A DNA stretch of 64,000 nucleotides. Origin: Corella eumyota (lineage: Eukaryota; Chordata; Ascidiacea; Phlebobranchia; Corellidae). The notes under the pieces were generated by a model. That model made no database searches. It saw only the letters and a list, made by a program, of their open reading frames with translations, and was not told the origin of the DNA. Positions 45,941 through 59,731 of this stretch are shown here, piece by piece; within the stretch, counting starts at the first letter, position 1; each line of letters starts with the position of its first letter. Both the position numbers and the translations under genes were made by a program. The stretch spans positions 8,308,001-8,372,000 of the forward strand of contig OY720103.1 of assembly GCA_963082875.1 (NCBI GenBank), in the 5' to 3' direction.

Positions 45941-46678
45941 CACGCTAGCTGCCTCAAGAAGGAAAAGCAAGAGTTGCCGTGACCGATTGGTTAAGGCTAT
46001 AAAAAAGGAAACTAATCAGCACTGCAGGCACAAGTTCGAATCCTGCCGAAAACGCATTTTTTTTGCATTTTTTAATTAAAAATTAAATTAAATAAATACA
46101 ATTTTAGAAATTAAAGTTGCCTTGAAAAGTAAACAAAAAAGTTGTCGTGGCCGAGGCCATAGACTTACAATCTTTTAGGCGCTGTCCGCACATATTCGAA
46201 TCCTGCCGACAACGAATTTTTTTATTTAGTTTTAGTTCAAATTTAAATAATTAATTAAAATCGCGCTAGCTGCTCGGGGAAAAAAACTTATTTTAGACTT
46301 GATTTCTTTTAGGCTCTGCCCGCGAAGGTTCGAGTCCAGCCGATAACGCATTTTTATTTCAGTTTTGTTATAAAATTAATTTAAATCACGCTAGCTGCTC
46401 CGAGAATCCAACATAACAGTTGTCAGGTTCGAATCCTGCCGACAACGCATTATTTTATTTTAAATACAAATTTAATTAACTAATTAAAATCACGCGAGGT
46501 GCTTCTAGAATGGAACATTAGAGTTGTCGTGGCCGATTGGTGGAGCTATAGGTTTGAGTTTTTTGAGGCTCTGCCCGCGCAGGTTCGACTCATGCCGACA
46601 ACGCTTTATTTTATGTTTTAATACAACTTTAAATAATTTGATTAAATCACGCTGGCTGCTCCGAGATTCCAACATACG
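45941..46678 (+). repeat. tRNA-Ser-derived tandem repeats, unit 2
   Basis: Same five relics as in unit 1, at an offset of 8046 bp. Confidence 0.85.
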
Positions 46679-46761
46679 ATTTGGCGTGGCCGAGTCGTTA
46701 AGGCAATCGACTTGAAATCTTTTGCGCTTTGCCCGCGAAGGTTCGAATCCTGTCGACAACG
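46679..46761 (+). pseudogene. tRNA-Ser(UGA)-like gene, unit 2
   Basis: As in unit 1, but the first base is T (tttggcg), which breaks the first acceptor pair. The leader differs by one base (gagattcc for gagaatcc). Confidence 0.7.
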
Positions 46762-46915
46762 GATTTTTTTTTACTAATTTTTTAACTAAAATTACGCTAG
46801 CTGCCTTAAAGGGAACAAAGAGTTTATCCACAAAAAATAAGTAACGTTGTTCAGTGGATATCGTTGGACAGTACCTTCATAATAAAACTTTTACTGATCG
46901 TGCGGTAAATGATTA

Positions 46916-46986
46916 GGCGCTAATGGGGATCGACCCCAGGACCTTCTTTTTACTAGACAGGCGCTTTAACACTATGTCATAATGCC
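46916..46986 (-). pseudogene. tRNA-Thr(AGU) relic, unit 2
   Basis: Same sequence as the unit 1 relic. Confidence 0.8.
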
Positions 46987-48148
46987 TTTAAAGAAAGTCG
47001 ATGTATCAGTCATGTCGTTACAAACAAATGTATTTAAAATAAAGTAAAGTATTTTAATATTTAAATTCTTGTTGAAAACTCCCAAATTGAACGATCTATG
47101 CATCATAACATTAAAACGCACGTCGAAAATAAAAAAACTATTTCTACACGGACCGTCTGGGTGAAAACCAGAAATCCCAAGCTTGACAAGCATAAACTTT
47201 ACCACCGATGTTTAATATTGTCTCCAAGATAAGTTTTGTTAAAAATGGAGTGTAGTAAATTTATTGATTAATAACTGCCCTTAGCTGTCGGTTGTTTACA
47301 AGAATATAAAATTCTGTCTAATTTCTTTCAAAATTAAACGCTAAATTAAGTAATGTCTAAATCCATGTTTACCTCCAACTTTTCGGTTAAAGAGTTAAAC
47401 GCGCCAATGATTGCGACACAGAAACGACTGATTTGCGACATTTCTATCAAATTTGCAAAGCAAAATTGTAAAAAAAGCGATTATATATTTGACCCTAGGT
47501 GGACTCGAACCGCAATCTTTTAAATTAAAAAGAAAATAATAATGATAAACATTTATCTAATAATTAAATACATAAAATTTGATTTAATAATTTAGTTGAT
47601 AATCATAATTAATTTATGTTTATGATTATCTTTATTTATTAATAGAGATTTATTTCAAAAATGATGAAATTATTTTAAATCTTATTTTATTTATCAAATA
47701 AATCTAGTTGTAAGTATTTTTGCTTGTTGTGATGATGAATTTAAAATTACTTTGACACAATTATTGCGTTTTAAAAAAACCCTTTTCAATATAAATATAT
47801 TAAAACAGTTTTACAAACGTAAACATGTGCATTACCAGCTTCTTTTAAACATCTTTAGAAGACAAAAATAATTTTATAAATCCAAAATCAGATGATTGAT
47901 TTAATGGAAGTTAAAGAATCTGTATTTTTCCATTAATCTTAAAGGTTGATAAACTACTTTTTTTGCTAGATGGTGGACTAAATTGCAGAAAAAATCTTAA
48001 AGGTCTGTGTTTTTTTCAAAACTCCTTTATATTGCCCACCACTTGCCTGAACATTACCAGACAGGATTGCATAATTAGTAATAACAAATTTTAACTTGTT
48101 TAAAAAAACTTTTGAATCGAATCAGTATTTTATTTATTTAGTCACCAA

Positions 48149-48220
48149 GGCTTCATAGCTTAGTGGTAAAGCGTCTGTCTCGTAAACAGGAGATCCTGGG
48201 TTCAATCTCCAGAAACGCCT
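48149..48220 (+). tRNA. tRNA-Thr(CGU)-like gene, unit 2
   Basis: Same sequence and same acceptor mismatches as in unit 1. Confidence 0.65.
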
Positions 48221-50255
48221 AATATTATTTTACTATCATGAAGTTGGTTGTTATTTTAAAAAAAAATTTTTCTGATTACTTTAAAATAATACGTTAAACT
48301 TTAAACACCACGAAGATTTGTAAACCTATCATGACGTTTATGTTAAATTAGGCTATTGTTTATCTTCCGACTGTAATTAACAGCTTATGCAAATTCTAAC
48401 TCGCGAATATAAAAAAAGTCGACTAAATTTTATTATTTTTTTTGATATTCTGTGCAATGTTTTTGCACAAGTAGCAAATTTAATAATTTTGATTGTTCTT
48501 AATGATTGGTTGTGTACAAGAATATGAGATTCCGACTATTTAAAAAAAATTAACACTAAATTTACTTTGAAGTCCAAATCCATGTTTGTTTGGTGGCGTC
48601 CGTTTAGTAAAACTAAATTGCCAGGTTTAATTTAAGTATATGCACTTAATATGAAGCGTAAATGACTAGATTAAAATATGAATCAATACCAGAAAAAAAA
48701 CAGATAAATTTTTGTGCGACAAGAAATGTTAAATATAAACTGCAAATTTCATAAACAAGTTATAATTAAAAGCATTCGATATACTTTTGACATCGAAAAA
48801 AGAAAGTCAAAGCTTGTCAGCACATAAAATTTCGTATTAAATCAACATCAAATATTTTTTTTATTAAAATTAAAGTAAGTTTATGTGAATTTATTTTAAA
48901 TAAGTTACATACCAATCAACCTTAATGACAACTTAATTTCTAATATCTTAAAAAAAAACTTATTTTAGCTGTGTTTTTTAAAAGAAAAAAGCAAAAATAG
49001 CACTTAAAATATAAATTTACCATTTGACTTTAAAAAGCTGCTATGGTTTTTTGTTAAAAAAAAGAATGCCCTATTAAATGGTTGTCACAGTAATTCTGAC
49101 GCAGGGTTTAAAATAACGAAAATAAATGCAAGTAATTAAAAGTAACTTAAATGTAAACACATCAAAAAATTAAGTAAATTATTAATGAAACAAAAAAAAT
49201 AAAATTAAAGTTACCATATTTTTCAACAAAAGCGCAAAATTTTATTATTTGCTTCCTGTAGAGTTTCTACAAAGTGTTAAAAAAGGGCAAATTCTAACTA
49301 ACTTTATCGAACCGCTGACATTTTGTGATGTGCATATTTTGGTATGCAAGAAGTTAATTAAACTTTTGTAATCGAGGAATATTTTAGTTATTTGCAGCTA
49401 ATAGCTTAGTTCGACATCATTTTGCAGAAGCATTTGGTAAGTGCAACAGTCATTAAATACACTTTTCTGTCTGTCTGTTTAATATTAAAACTGTGTTGAT
49501 GGAATACACTAACAAAAGTAAGGTTGCCTATTTTTATTGCAAATTTAGGCTATTTATGTACATTACACAAACACTTGAACAATAAGAGTAGGACAACAAC
49601 ATAAACATGGGGTGATGTTGTGATTGTATAGAGAAGAGAAAGGATGGCTAGGAAAAGGAGGAGGGAGGGGGGTGGTGGAGATTTAAGTATGTAGAGGTAA
49701 AAGAATATTTATTCGAAAGAAAAGTTAAATAGATTATCAACAAAAACTTTATAATCTGAGGTGTCTTAATTACAATGCTTAATAATATATCGTGTTATTT
49801 TATAGAAGAGCTGACAAGATGAACAAGAAAATTAATAAATTGTTTATAAATATTTTCGTTGAAATCTATTGTCAGTTGTTACATAACTTGCACCATTATT
49901 TCCCCAAAGTTTTTAGTTTTAAACTTAATAGACGCTTATAATAAAATAAATCTGTTATGCTACTTTGCTTTTTATTGTGTCAATTCAAGCTCTATTAAAA
50001 TGAGAATTTGAAATATACAAAATACGTTTTAAATTATATAGGAAATAGACAATAATAAATAAATTTTGCGTACGCCGTGTGAAAGGGCCTTTATTTTAAA
50101 CAATTAACTATTAAATCTAAAAATAGCGTGTTTACAGCAAATAAATTCAAAAAGTTTCTGGGGAAGCATGCCCATTATTTCGTTTTTTGTTTGGACAGAC
50201 TTAACATTTTTAAAGTTTTAATTAACAAAACATTATTTATCAAATTTGACAGTGC

Positions 50256-50328
50256 GGGTGCGTGGCGCAATGGATAACGCGTCTGCCTACGGAGCAGAAG
50301 ATTCCAGGTTCGAGTCCTGGCGCGCTCG
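50256..50328 (+). tRNA. tRNA-Arg(ACG), unit 2
   Basis: Identical to the unit 1 gene. Confidence 0.94.
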
Positions 50329-51597
50329 TATTTTATTTAGCAAAATTTTTCCTACTTTAAGTACGTGAAATACTTATTTATGCTTAAGACATATTTATTT
50401 GTTCACTTTTCATCACACACAGAGTTACGGTTGCTAATTGAATCACACGATGTAATTGATAAAGTCGGTTTCATTTCACAATGGCATTGTGACGTTGAAT
50501 AAAAGGGCAAAAAATTTGTACCTTTTTGCATAGGAAAGGGTGACCCTTGCCTAAATTTTTTTAAATCATTTTACAATTAATAAAACAAAAATAAACAATT
50601 GGATTAGGTTAAAGTAGTGATTGGGCTTCGTGAATAATAAAAAAGTGGCAATAAAGAGTAGGAAATGTATGTAATTTTTTTATACGCTATTTGAAGCGGT
50701 TTTATTGCATACTGTACAAAATCGTAAAACATACTCGTTGGGTTAATAAGTTTGCTTTGTTCTTTAAAAACACGATTAATAACGATAAAATTGCATCGCA
50801 GCGAAACAAAGCCATGTGTATTATAAGACGTCTTATATTTCTAGTTGTTGTTTAATTGTAAAAAAACTTAAAAAATGAGAAGCTGAATAAGTCAAGATGT
50901 AGTTTTTAAACAACAAATTTAATTTTCATACACAAAAGGTAAGTATTCTTTTTCTGAAAATAATTTTTAACTAGGGATATTCTCGGATAGAACATAAGAA
51001 GCCAATTTTCCAATTCGGTAAGTGATTGGTTTTGTGATAACAAACAAGGAGGTGCCTAGAATAAACATCCTTATATTGCAAAGTCTGAATAGTGGTAGCG
51101 TTAATCGGTTTTGCAACGCTTTGCAATAAAACTTGCAAATGCTTACTAGCAAGATTTATTACCGTCAACATTGTCACCAGACCAAGGAGCACAGTTTCAG
51201 TCGATACTTTTTAGGATTAAAATTTTCTTGACCTCACTCCCTACAAGAGTCTTTTACAGCGTTTATTTGTTCAAGCAAATGCTCAAAATATCAAAAACAT
51301 TTTACTTAAAGTGGTAAAGGTTCATGATTTTTACTTTGGGTATAAAATTAGGTATTTTATTGTCAATTATGCTTAAATATTTGCTTGATTAATAAAAAAT
51401 AAGATAAATATTTTGCTTTTAAATTTAGTTTGATTATATTATACGACATCGATGCGTGTTTGTTTGCTGAAATTTAGTCTAGTTATTATAAAGGTTATAT
51501 TTTAATTTACTGTGTAAGTTTTTTTTATAAAAAAAAGGTTTAAACGGTTTTGAACCAAATGTCATTTTTTTTAAAATAAATCAAGTTAAAATGATAT

Positions 51598-51680
51598 TAC
51601 TGGGTGTGGGGTTCGAACCCACGCGGACATTCGTCCATTGGAACTTAAGTCCAACGCCTTAACCACTCGGCCAACCCAGT
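51598..51680 (-). tRNA. tRNA-Leu(UAA), unit 3
   Basis: Identical to the unit 1 copy. Confidence 0.94.
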
Positions 51681-52712
51681 AAGTGCGAAAGCATTGTTAA
51701 GATGCTAATAAACATAAATCTTAAGTAAGCCACCAATTGTGATTGGCAGCCTTATGCCTTATTGTCTTTCGAAACTTTGATTTTAAGTCAATTTTTTTTG
51801 GTTGGTTTAAACAAGGTGTTTGCGTAGCGAACTTTGTGCGTACTTCGCGTCCTACTATTTCCTCGGGTATTCTAAACTTTTTTGGGGTGGTTCGTTTTAA
51901 AGTAGGAAATGTCATTTTGTATTGCCTTTAACATGCATTTTATTTAAATAACACGATTAGATATATAAAACTGTTATTATATTGCAAAACCTGTTACAGC
52001 AATAAAATAAATTTTAAATGGGCAAGTAATTCTTTTCTTTAATGAAATGCAATAACAGTCTTTAATTTAGTAACCATAATTATTTTTGTAATTGCGACAA
52101 AAATTATTTTAAATCATTTTATTAACAAAAGTAAATTAACGTAAAAGTTGCAACAAATATTTGCAGCTGGCCATTTACCCACAACCAGCAATTCGAATTT
52201 TTATCACTTTTGCTTATTTATTAAACATATATGTAGTTTTACAGACGTGATCCTACAACTTGAGTTGTAATAAAGAATATCTATCGGCTTACGTTTAAAA
52301 AATTAAAAATACGAACAATATGCCTTTTTTCTTTTAACTTTATTAATTGTTAGTCCACAAATAAGATTGGTTTGATTAAAATTCGATAAAAAATGTTAAA
52401 ATTTAACATTCGTTTGATTAAAATTTGACAATTTGTTCAGCAAAATTTTATAAAATTCTGTTTTTAAAAATTATACAAATAGCATATATACCTTATTCAA
52501 ATAGGAACAAAGTTGGTTGTTAGAAACGGTCAAAAGAATAACAGCAATTATAACTGTAAAGAAACTGCACTTAGCATATTTACACATATTACTGTAAATA
52601 CCTAGCTTATTGGGACAAAAATCTACACTTAACCAATAAAAATAATTAAAACCCCAAAACCATGAAAAAATTACAATGCCATGGGACGAGCATTTAAATA
52701 ATTGAATAAAAT

Positions 52713-53450
52713 CACGCTAGCTGCCTCAAGAAGGAAAAGCAAGAGTTGCCGTGACCGATTGGTTAAGGCTATAAAAAAGGAAACTAATCAGCACTGCAGG
52801 CACAAGTTCGAATCCTGCCGAAAACGCATTTTTTTTGCATTTTTTAATTAAAAATTAAATTAAATAAATACAATTTTAGAAATTAAAGTTGCCTTGAAAA
52901 GTAAACAAAAAAGTTGTCGTGGCCGAGGCCATAGACTTACAATCTTTTAGGCGCTGTCCGCACATATTCGAATCCTGCCGACAACGAATTTTTTTATTTA
53001 GTTTTAGTTCAAATTTAAATAATTAATTAAAATCGCGCTAGCTGCTCGGGGAAAAAAACTTATTTTAGACTTGATTTCTTTTAGGCTCTGCCCGCGAAGG
53101 TTCGAGTCCAGCCGATAACGCATTTTTATTTCAGTTTTGTTATAAAATTAATTTAAATCACGCTAGCTGCTCCGAGAATCCAACATAACAGTTGTCAGGT
53201 TCGAATCCTGCCGACAACGCATTATTTTATTTTAAATACAAATTTAATTAACTAATTAAAATCACGCGAGGTGCTTCTAGAATGGAACATTAGAGTTGTC
53301 GTGGCCGATTGGTGGAGCTATAGGTTTGAGTTTTTTGAGGCTCTGCCCGCGCAGGTTCGACTCATGCCGACAACGCTTTATTTTATGTTTTAATACAACT
53401 TTAAATAATTTGATTAAATCACGCTGGCTGCTCCGAGAATCCAACATACG
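52713..53450 (+). repeat. tRNA-Ser-derived tandem repeats, unit 3
   Basis: Same relics as unit 1, offset 14818 bp. Confidence 0.85.
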
Positions 53451-53533
53451 AGTTGGCGTGGCCGAGTCGTTAAGGCAATCGACTTGAAATCTTTTGCGCT
53501 TTGCCCGCGAAGGTTCGAATCCTGTCGACAACG
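53451..53533 (+). pseudogene. tRNA-Ser(UGA)-like gene, unit 3
   Basis: Same as unit 1, with G at the first base and the gagaatcc leader. Confidence 0.7.
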
Positions 53534-53687
53534 GATTTTTTTTTACTAATTTTTTAACTAAAATTACGCTAGCTGCCTTAAAGGGAACAAAGAGTTTATC
53601 CACAAAAAATAAGTAACGTTGTTCAGTGGATATCGTTGGACAGTACCTTCATAATAAAACTTTTACTGATCGTGCGGTAAATGATTA

Positions 53688-53758
53688 GGCGCTAATGGGG
53701 ATCGACCCCAGGACCTTCTTTTTACTAGACAGGCGCTTTAACACTATGTCATAATGCC
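53688..53758 (-). pseudogene. tRNA-Thr(AGU) relic, unit 3
   Basis: Same sequence as the unit 1 relic. Confidence 0.8.
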
Positions 53759-54818
53759 TTTAAAGAAAGTCGATGTATCAGTCATGTCGTTACAAACAAA
53801 TGTATTTAAAATAAAGTAAAGTATTTTAATATTTAAATTCTTGTTGAAAACTCCCAAATTGAACGATCTATGCATCATAACATTAAAACGCACGTCGAAA
53901 ATAAAAAAACTATTTCTACACGGACCGTCTGGGTGAAAACCAGAAATCCCAAGCTTGACAAGCATAAACTTTACCACCGATGTTTAATATTGTCTCCAAG
54001 ATAAGTTTTGTTAAAAATGGAGTGTAGTAAATTTATTGATTAATAACTGCCCTTAGCTGTCGGTTGTTTACAAGAATATAAAATTCTGTCTAATTTCTTT
54101 CAAAATTAAACGCTAAATTAAGTAATGTCTAAATCCATGTTTACCTCCAACTTTTCGGTTAAAGAGTTAAACGCGCCAATGATTGCGACACAGAAACGAC
54201 TGATTTGCGACATTTCTATCAAATTTGCAAAGCAAAATTGTAAAAGAAGACGATTATATATTTGACCCTGGGTGGACTCGAACCGCAATCTTTTAAATTA
54301 AAAAGAAAATAATGATAAACATTTATCTAATAATTAAATACATAAAATTTGATTTAATAATTTAGTTGATAATCTTAATTAATTTATGTTTATGATTATC
54401 TTTATTTATTAATAGAAATTAATTTTAAAAATGATCAAATGATTTTAAATCGTATTTTATTTATCAAATAAATCCAGTTGTAAGTATTTTTGCTTGTTGT
54501 AATAATGATTTTCAAATTACTTTGACACAATTATTGCGTTCTTTAAAAAAAATAATTGTATGGGATATCACCCTTTTTAATATAAATATATTAAAACAGT
54601 TTTACAAACGTTAACATGTGCATCACCAGCTTTTTTTTAACATCTTTAAAAAACGGAAATAATTTTATAAATTCAAAATCAGATGATTGATTTAATGGAA
54701 GTTAATAGTTAATAGCCAAATGCGCCAACGATTGCAACACAACAACAACTGATTCGCGACATTTTTATGAAATTTGCAAAACATTATTATAGTAATAAAA
54801 ATGAAGCAAACAAAAAAT

Positions 54819-54825
54819 CGTCCCT

Positions 54826-54886
<61 letters not shown>

Positions 54887-54892
54887 AGAGAC
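54819..54892 (-). tRNA. tRNA-Asn(GUU), unit 3
   Basis: Same as the unit 1 gene, with all arms paired. Confidence 0.93.
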
Positions 54893-54964
54893 GACATTCA
54901 TTGCTACAGTTGAATTGAATCTAAAGATTAAAATTATAATAATAAAAATGTAACAAAATGTATT

Positions 54965-55480
54965 TGACCTTGGGTGGACTCGAACAACCGACCTTTCGGT
55001 TAACAGACGAACTCGCAAGTGATTGCGCCATAGAGACGACATTTTTTGGCACACTTGATCTAAATTTAGAGATCAAAATTATAATAAAAAAATGTAACAA
55101 AATAAATTTGGCCCTTGGTGGACTTAAACCTTCAAACTTTCTCCTAACAGCTGAACGCCCTAACCGATTGCGCGACAGAGACAATTATTTCGCCCACTTT
55201 GTTTAAATTTGCAAAGCAAAATTAATACAATTAAAATGTAATTATATATTTCGTTCATAAATGGGCCCGAACCTTCAACCTTGCGGTTAAGAGCAAAACG
55301 CGCCAATCTATTGCGACACAAATACGACTAATTCGCGACACTTCTATTAAATTTGCAAAGCAAAATTATAATAATAAAAATGAGAAAAAACTAGTTTCGT
55401 TCTTGGGGGGGGGGGGGGGGGTCGAACCTCCAACTTTTCGGTTAAAGAGCTAAACGCGCCAATGATTGGGACACAGAAAC
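54965..55480 (-). repeat. Four decayed tRNA-Asn-family copies, unit 3
   Basis: Matches the unit 1 cluster. The fourth relic carries the expanded G17 run on plus, in what would be its T-arm to acceptor region. Confidence 0.8.
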
Positions 55481-56203
55481 GACTGATTTGCGACATTTCT
55501 ATCAAATTTGCAAAGCAAAATTGTAAAAAAGGCGATTATATATTTGACCCTAGGTGGACTCGAACCGCAATCTTTTAAATTAAAAAGAAAATAATAATGA
55601 TAAACATTTATCTAATAATTAAATACATAAAATTTGATTTAATAATTTAGTTGATAATCATAATTAATTTATGTTTATGATTATCTTTATTTATTAATAG
55701 AGATTTATTTCAAAAATGATGAAATTATTTTAAATCTTATTTTATTTATCAAATAAATCTAGTTGTAAGTATTTTTGCTTGTTGTGATGATGAATTTAAA
55801 ATTACTTTGACACAATTATTGCGTTTTAAAAAAACCCTTTTCAATATAAATATATTAAAACAGTTTTACAAACGTAAACATGTGCATTACCAGCTTCTTT
55901 TAAACATCTTTAAAAGACAAAAATAATTTTATAAATCCAAAATCAGATGATTGATTTAATGGAAGTTAAAGAATCTGTATTTTTCCATTAATCTTAAAGG
56001 TTGATAAACTACTTTTTTTGCTAGATGGTGGACTAAATTGCAGAAAAAATCTTAAAGGTCTGTGTTTTTTTCAAAACTCCCTTATATTGCCCACCACTTG
56101 CCTGAACATTACCAGACAGGATTGCATAATTAGTAATAACAAATTTTAACTTGTTTAAAAAAACTTTTGAATCGAATCAGTATTTTATTTATTTAGTCAC
56201 CAA

Positions 56204-56275
56204 GGCTTCATAGCTTAGTGGTAAAGCGTCTGTCTCGTAAACAGGAGATCCTGGGTTCAATCTCCAGAAACGCCT
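56204..56275 (+). tRNA. tRNA-Thr(CGU)-like gene, unit 3
   Basis: Same as in units 1 and 2. Confidence 0.65.
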
Positions 56276-58306
56276 AATATTATTTTACTATCATGAAGTT
56301 GGTTGTTATTTTAAAAAAAAATTTTTCTGATTACTTTAAAATAATACGTTAAACTTTAAACACCACGAAGATTTGTAAACCTATCATGACGTTTATGTTA
56401 AATTAGGCTATTGTTTATCTTCCGACTGTAATTAACAGCTTATGCAAATTCTAACTCGCGAATATAAAAAAAGTCGACTAAATTTTATTATTTTTTTTGA
56501 TATTCTGTGCAATGTTTTTGCACAAGTAGCAAATTTAATAATTTTGATTGTTCTTAATGATTGGTTGTGTACAAGAATATGAGATTCCGACTATTTAAAA
56601 AAAATTAACACTAAATTTACTTTGAAGTCCAAATCCATGTTTGTTTGGTGGCGTCCGTTTAGTAAAACTAAATTGCCAGGTTTAATTTAAGTATATGCAC
56701 TTAATATGAAGCGTAAATGACTAGATTAAAATATGAATCAATACCAGAAAAAAAACAGATAAATTTTTGTGCGACAAGAAATGTTAAATATAAACTGCAA
56801 ATTTCATAAACAAGTTATAATTAAAAGCATTCGATATACTTTTGACATCGAAAAAAGAAAGTCAAAGCTTGTCAGCACATAAAATTTCGTATTAAATCAA
56901 CATCAAATTTTTTTTTTATTAAAATTAAAGTAAGTTTATGTGAATTTATTTTAAATAAGTTACATACCAATCAACCTTAATGACAACTTAATTTCTAATA
57001 TCTTAAAAAAAAACTTATTTTAGCTGTGTTTTTTAAAAGAAAAAAGCAAAAATAGCACTTAAAATATAAATTTACCATTTGACTTTAAAAAGCTGCTATG
57101 GTTTTTTGTTAAAAAAAAGAATGCCCTATTAAATGGTTGTCACAGTAATTCTGACGCAGGGTTTAAAATAACGAAAATAAATGCAAGTAATTAAAAGTAA
57201 CTTAAATGTAAACACATCAAAAAATTAAGTAAATTATTAATGAAACAAAAAAAATAAAATTAAAGTTGCCATATTTTTCAACAAAAGCGCAAAATTTTAT
57301 TATTTGCTTCCTGTAGAGTTTCTACAAAGTGTTAAAAAAGGGCAAATTCTAACTAACTTTATCGAACCGCTGACATTCTGTGATGTGCATATTTTGGTAT
57401 GCAAGAAGTTAATTAAACTTTTGTAATCGAGGAATATTTTAGTTATTTGCAGCTAATAGCTTAGTTCGACATCATTTTGCAGAAGCATTTGGTAAGTGCA
57501 ACAGTCATTAAATACACTTTTCTGTCTGTCTGTTTAATATTAAAACTGTGTTGATGGAATACACTAACAAAAGTAAGGTTGCCTATTTTTATTGCAAACT
57601 TAAACAATAAGAGTAGGACAACAACTTGAACAATAAGAGTAGGACAACAACATAAACATGGGGTGATGTTGTGATTGTATAGAGAAGAGAAAGGATGGCT
57701 AGGAAAAGGAGGAGGGAGGGGGGTGGTGGAGATTTAAGTATGTAGAGGTAAAAGAATATTTATTCGAAAGAAAAGTTAAATAGATTATCAACAAAAACTT
57801 TATAATCTGAGGTGTCTTAATTACAATGCTTAATAATATATCGTGTTATTTTATAGAAGAGCTGACAAGATGAACAAGAAAATTAATAAATTGTTTATAA
57901 ATTTTTTCGTTGAAATCTATTGTCAGTTGTTACATAACTTGCACCATTATTTCCCCAAAGTTTTTAGTTTTAAACTTAATAGACGCTTATAATAAAATAA
58001 ATCTGTTATGCTACTTTGCTTTTTATTGTGTCAATTCAAGCTCTATTAAAATGAGAATTTGAAATATACAAAATACGTTTTAAATTATATAGGAAATAGA
58101 CAATAATAAATAAATTTTGCGTACGCCGTGTGAAAGGGCCTTTATTTTAAACAATTAACTATTAAATCTAAAAATAGCGTGTTTACAGCAAATAAATTCA
58201 AAAAGTTTCTGGGGAAGCATGCCCATTATTTCGTTTTTTGTTTGGACAGACTTAACATTTTTAAAGTTTTAATTAACAAAACATTATTTATCAAATTTGA
58301 CAGTGC

Positions 58307-58379
58307 GGGTGCGTGGCGCAATGGATAACGCGTCTGCCTACGGAGCAGAAGATTCCAGGTTCGAGTCCTGGCGCGCTCG
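58307..58379 (+). tRNA. tRNA-Arg(ACG), unit 3
   Basis: Identical to the unit 1 gene. Confidence 0.94.
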
Positions 58380-59648
58380 TATTTTATTTAGCAAAATTTT
58401 TCCTACTTTAAGTACGTGAAATACTTATTTATGCTTAAGACATATTTATTTGTTCACTTTTCATCACACACAGAGTTACGGTTGCTAATTGAATCACACG
58501 ATGTAATTGATAAAGTCGGTTTCATTTCACAATGGCATTGTGACGTTGAATAAAAGGGCAAAACATTTGTACCTTTTTGCATAGGAAAGGGTGACCCTTG
58601 CCTAATTTTTTTTAAATCATTTTACAATTAATAAAACAAAAATAAACAATTGGATTAGGTTAAAGTAGTGATTGGGCTTCGTGAATAATAAAAAAGTGGC
58701 AATAAAGAGTAGGAAATGTATGTAATTTTTTTATACGCTATTTGAAGCGGTTTTATTGCATACTGTACAAAATCGTAAAACATACTCGTTGGGTTAATAA
58801 GTTTGCTTTGTTCTTTAAAAACACGATTAATAACGATAAAATTGCATCGCAGCGAAACAAAGCCATGTGTATTATAAGACGTCTTATATTTCTAGTTGTT
58901 GTTTAATTGTAAAAAAACTTAAAAAATGAGAAGCTGAATAAGTCAAGATGTAGTTTTTAAACAACAAATTTAATTTTCATACACAAAAGGTAAGTATTCT
59001 TTTTCTGAAAATAATTTTTAACTAGGGATATTCTCGGATAGAACATAAGAAGCCAATTTTCCAATTCGGTAAGTGATTGGTTTTGTGATAACAAACAAGG
59101 AGGTGCCTAGAATAAACATCCTTATATTGCAAAGTCTGAATAGTGGTAGCGTTAATCGGTTTTGCAACGCTTTGCAATAAAACTTGCAAATGCTTACTAG
59201 CAAGATTTATTACCGTCAACATTGTCACCAGACCAAGGAGCACAGTTTCAGTCGATACTTTTTAGGATTAAAATTTTCTTGACCTCACTCCCTACAAGAG
59301 TCTTTTACAGCGTTTATTTGTTCAAGCAAATGCTCAAAATATCAAAAACATTTTACTTAAAGTGGTAAAGGTTCATGATTTTTACTTTGGGTATAAAATT
59401 AGGTATTTTATTGTCAATTATGCTTAAATATTTGCTTGATTAATAAAAAATAAGATAAATATTTTGCTTTTAAATTTAGTTTGATTATATTATACGACAT
59501 CGATGCGTGTTTGTTTGCTGAAATTTAGTCTAGTTATTATAAAGGTTATATTTTAATTTACTGTGTAAGTTTTTTTTATAAAAAAAAGGTTTAAACGGTT
59601 TTGAACCAAATGTCATTTTTTTTAAAATAAATCAAGTTAAAATGATAT

Positions 59649-59731
59649 TACTGGGTGTGGGGTTCGAACCCACGCGGACATTCGTCCATTGGAACTTAAG
59701 TCCAACGCCTTAACCACTCGGCCAACCCAGT
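59649..59731 (-). tRNA. tRNA-Leu(UAA), unit 4
   Basis: Identical to the other three copies. Confidence 0.94.

Larger units (their letters stand above)
43707..50478. repeat. tRNA macro-array unit 2, 6772 bp (internally deleted)
   Basis: Matches unit 1 but lacks 1274 bp covering tRNA-Asn and its relatives. The join near 47400-47500 has the left copy's sequence (gagttaaacgcgccaatgat) followed by the right copy's variant (ccctaggtgg), as expected from recombination between the two internal direct repeats. Confidence 0.95.
50479..58529. repeat. tRNA macro-array unit 3, 8051 bp
   Basis: Full-length unit. Compared with unit 1 it has a G-run grown from 8 to 17 (55405-55421) and a local rearrangement near 57600. 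These two account for the 5-bp length difference. Confidence 0.96.
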
